Shown piece by piece: positions 61,431 through 64,000 of a stretch of 64,000 nt of DNA. Location: positions 77,611,300-77,675,299 of the forward strand of contig CM049314.1 of assembly GCA_026874595.1 (NCBI GenBank), in the 5' to 3' direction. This stretch comes from Sipunculus nudus. Taxonomy: Eukaryota; Annelida; Sipuncula; Golfingiida; Sipunculidae. The position numbers were made by a program, and so were the translations under genes. The notes under the pieces were generated by a model. The model saw nothing but the letters and a program-made list of their open reading frames with translations. It was not told the origin of the DNA and made no database searches. Numbering within the stretch: the stretch's first letter is position 1; every line of letters begins with the position of its first letter.

Positions 61431-61664
61431 AGGAATCATATTTGGAATGTTAATGTTGACAACCTTCTAATATTTTGTGAAGTTTTTCGAAACAGCATTA
61501 ACACGTTAAATATTATAAACATAATATACGTGTATTTTTATAGAATATGTAATTTTCCTTATTTACCTCATAATATTTATTAGCTTTGTTTTGAATTATT
61601 TATAGCCTTCTTTTAATTATGTGGTTAACATAGACATGTTTGAAACAACAAAATATCGTTTTTT

Positions 61665-62372
61665 TTCTACTTTATGATACACAATGCCATGTGCATTATT
61701 AACACGTGTTGTGATTTAGAAATATGTCTGGGATAACCTACCATATTATAATCGCCAGCCCTTGTTACAACAATCCTCTCTTCTATTTTTCATTTGCTTT
61801 TCGCTAGCCAGGCAGATGTATCTGTTTCCTACAAAGAAATAGATTGGATGGTGACTTTAGTATATTCTACACTTTGTAAAATTAATTAAAGAACGTCTTC
61901 AGTGAATGTGTGATAAAGCGTGACCACACCTAGAGAGACTCAGGTGAAAGTTTCCAAAACATAATACAAATATAGTGTATATGTGTGCATTTGTTTACAA
62001 CGATATTTCAACATATAGTAAGTAACCTTATCTAATTCACTTAAATGTACTGTAGGTTCCTTATAATCAGATGTAAATACAGACATAACAAACTTAGGTT
62101 TTCTACTTTGTGATACACAATTCCATGTGCATTATTAACACGTCACACGTTACAATTTTGGAATAACTCTGAAAAAATTTACCATGTTATAATCATCAGC
62201 CTTTTCAAATGAAAATCCTTTCTTCTCTTTCATTCGCACTATAGCTATCCAGGCAGATGTATCTGGTCACTGCAAAGAGAAAGAATGGATAGGCCACCTT
62301 TGTAAAGTCTACTCCCGTTAACAATTACATTAATTAGAGAACACCTTCAGTGAATGTGTAATTAAGCGTGAC
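61665..62372 (+). repeat. Direct duplication, two copies of about 265 bp, inside the TIR transposon
   Basis: 61665-61924 aligns with 62101-62372. Shared blocks are TTCTACTTTRTGATACACAA, CCATGTGCATTATTAACACG, the CCAGGCAGATGTATCTG segment, and CTTCAGTGAATGTGT...AAGCGTGAC. The copies are clearly diverged, with a period of about 436-448 bp. Function unknown. Confidence 0.75.
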
Positions 62373-63458
62373 TAACATTGGGAGATGCCGTTTGGTTTCT
62401 TAGGCCCCTTTGTTGAATACCCCAATTATAATACCAGTTTTCAAAACAGTGCTCCATTCAGTCCCATTTACTGGTTATGCTCAAAATTGGTTTGGCGATG
62501 CGTTCTTACACTCTTTATATGATAAATGATCTTATAGACAATTTAAAAGAAACGACTAAGGATAGAGTAATACTGTAAACACTATACAATATGTTATGAG
62601 TGTATTCCATTTACAGTTGCCTGGTTTGTTTAGTTTCAGTTACTGAAGCCGAATTATTATTTTGTTTGATAAATGTTGTTAAAAAGCGGTCATTTTCCTT
62701 TTACACGGCTATAACTGTTTCAATTCTACATGACTGGTATGACTATGAACTGGTATAGACTGCAACAATGCGTGCACGCACAGCATGTTTATCATCGGCC
62801 TTGATCCACGTTTAGATTAAGTGAACGTACCGGTAGCTTCTTTTGCATACGGGGACTATCACTGTGTAACTGCCCGCCTGTTTCCACCCTGGGTTGAGTA
62901 TCACCTTATCTGGGTGATCATTAACCTGGGTACTGTATGGCGGTCAGTGACCTTTTCCCCTGCCGAGCACACACGTGGTGAAGGCCAGTCGGGTTTGGGC
63001 TTCCAGCTGATGCGGAAGAGTTGGTTTGCTGATTCAAAGCACCATCTTCTGTACATCCAGGAGTCAGCCTTGGCAACCTTGGTATGTGCTTTATCCCTTG
63101 TACTTAAGACCATATGCAGTTTTATAATTGTTAAAGTTTTTATTTGTGTTTATAACCCTATATATTTGTTGTGGTTCTTTGAATTACCCAGCCAGATAGA
63201 AAAAAAAAACGAAAATCCTGTCCTCAGAATTAGAAATCCCCTACAACTGGATATATTTAGTCACTGGACATTTAATCTCTAGCCATAAGTTCAACAGTCT
63301 TCACATGAAAATATACATGTATATAAACATAGGTCTTACCTCATAATAATTCCCTCTTCAAACTGACCAAAACATCCGACCGTGAACAGTTGACCTCATT
63401 AGTTTAAATAGCTTGCGCATGCGCGTCCTAATCATCGGGATATCCAGTCAACACACAG

Positions 63459-63600
63459 GTTCCATCTGGAACCTTGTATCATGTTATCGTCAGGGCACGA
63501 ACCTCCAAGTGCCAGATGGAACCTCTTTACGGAGAAAAGAGTTCTAGATGGGACCATGGTTCTACCCAGAACCATATGGGTTCTTTAAGGAACCATCAAA
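63459..63600. repeat. Right GGTTCC/GGAACC subterminal array
   Basis: GGTTCCATCTGGAACC (near 63460), GTGCCAGATGGAACC, GGTTCTACCCAGAACC and GGTTCTTTAAGGAACC lie just inside the right tip. Units match those of the left array, which supports one element spanning both. Confidence 0.75.
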
Positions 63601-63623
63601 AACCCTTTTTTTCTTAGAGTGTA

Positions 63624-64000
63624 TTTAGGTTCCAGCAGGATTAAATATTCGTCGTGATCTTTTTTGATTGACCTGGAAGAAGCAGTTCTGGACGAAAACT
63701 GACAACGCTGATAAATAAAAGCAGATTAACTGTTTCGTTCCTTTCGATGTCAGTCATTGGTAAAGGAATAAGTGGTTCTTTGCGTTGTCTCTAAGCACAA
63801 TGACACAAAAAAGGTACAGATTTACTGACATTTTGCAGGGGATTCCGACAAAAGAATATGAACAATCCATTAAATTTTGGAGGTAATCAGAATCACCTTA
63901 TTTTTTTCTTAATGTCATTATGCCAAGGGTTGATTTCTTTGTCCCCGGGTATATTCGTATATATTTGTTCTGCCACTCACCAGGTGAAACTGGTCACTGA
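63624..64000. other. Gene-less stretch
   Basis: No gene, repeat or RNA feature recognised. Confidence 0.5.

Larger units (their letters stand above)
60147..63621. mobile_element. 3.5-kb terminal-inverted-repeat DNA transposon with GGTTCC/GGAACC arrays
   Basis: The left end is CACTCTAAGAAAAAAAAA then GGTT, and the right end inverted is CACTCTAAGAAAAAAA then GGGTTT, with TA on both outer sides (60145-60146 and 63622-63623). Behind each tip lies an array of short palindromic GGTTCC...GGAACC or GGTTCT...AGAACC units (60165-60425 and about 63459-63600). The interior has a 265-bp direct duplication, a (CT)n run, and a possible minus-strand exon at 60808-61180. No complete transposase was recognised, so it may be non-autonomous or decayed. 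A 2-bp TA duplication fits several superfamilies (Tc1/mariner, ISL2EU-like); I cannot choose between them. Confidence 0.75.

Noticed and set aside
62821-63282. Plus-strand frame of 153 codons and its minus-strand partner (62901-63113)
   Set aside because: The plus frame starts with GTG, not ATG. The minus frame has W...W...VCS spacing reminiscent of a THAP domain, but the required Cys-x-x-His end is absent.

Overview
The window looks like AT-rich, repeat-dense intergenic DNA from an animal genome, most likely a bivalve mollusc or another lophotrochozoan. The reasons are many (TA)n, (CT)n and poly-G/poly-C tracts, no operons or ribosome-binding sites, a CR1/L2-type non-LTR retrotransposon, and interspersed repeats ending in (GACG)n/(GTCC)n or containing 'GTGGCGCCAC', which I associate with bivalve genomes. 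The species cannot be named from the sequence. I find no confident host protein-coding gene and no rRNA or canonical tRNA gene. Most open frames are short and chance-like.

Layout: 1-3.2 kb, no genes. 3.2-4.1 kb, a solo LTR on the minus strand. 4.4-4.9 kb, a degenerate minisatellite. 5-13 kb, no genes, but four CRE palindromes. 13.2-13.5 kb, the tail of a non-LTR retrotransposon. 15.7-16.3 kb, a duplicated low-copy repeat. 16.8-17.1 kb, miniature LTR element copy 1. 17-27 kb, no genes, with long G/C homopolymers. 27.05-27.4 kb, miniature element copy 2. 30.2-31.0 kb, a second solo LTR of the same family on the plus strand. 31.8-34.5 kb, tandem and interspersed repeats. 35.1-39.9 kb, a broken non-LTR retrotransposon with a coiled-coil/esterase-like ORF1 and endonuclease-reverse transcriptase. 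44.07-44.75 kb, a tandem three-LTR miniature element. 45-46.4 kb, a SINE-like repeat, an orphan coding-like segment and a Harbinger-like MITE. 49.3-49.7 kb, miniature element copy 4, the most complete. 52-53.2 kb, bivalve-type repeats. 53.5-54.0 kb, a TTAA-flanked MITE. 56.7-58.7 kb, SINE-like repeats. 60.15-63.62 kb, a 3.5-kb terminal-inverted-repeat transposon with GGTTCC/GGAACC arrays at both ends and a possible minus-strand exon inside.

The most interesting system is the miniature family seen at four loci (about 17.0, 27.2, 44.4 and 49.5 kb). LTRs of about 155 bp (TGTTACG...CGTAACA) flank a non-coding core of about 118 bp. The core starts with a primer-binding site that in one copy matches all 18 nt of the tRNA-Pro 3' end and finishes in a polypurine tract. 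At three loci the insertion carries 4-bp target duplications. Each LTR also holds an A-box/B-box pair 43 bp apart, as in a tRNA gene. The family is therefore a TRIM whose LTR seems to carry a tRNA-type Pol III promoter, analogous to the 5S-promoter TRIM Cassandra of plants. The larger solo LTRs share its LTR ends and 4-bp duplications, so a related autonomous LTR element could supply the enzymes in trans (inference).
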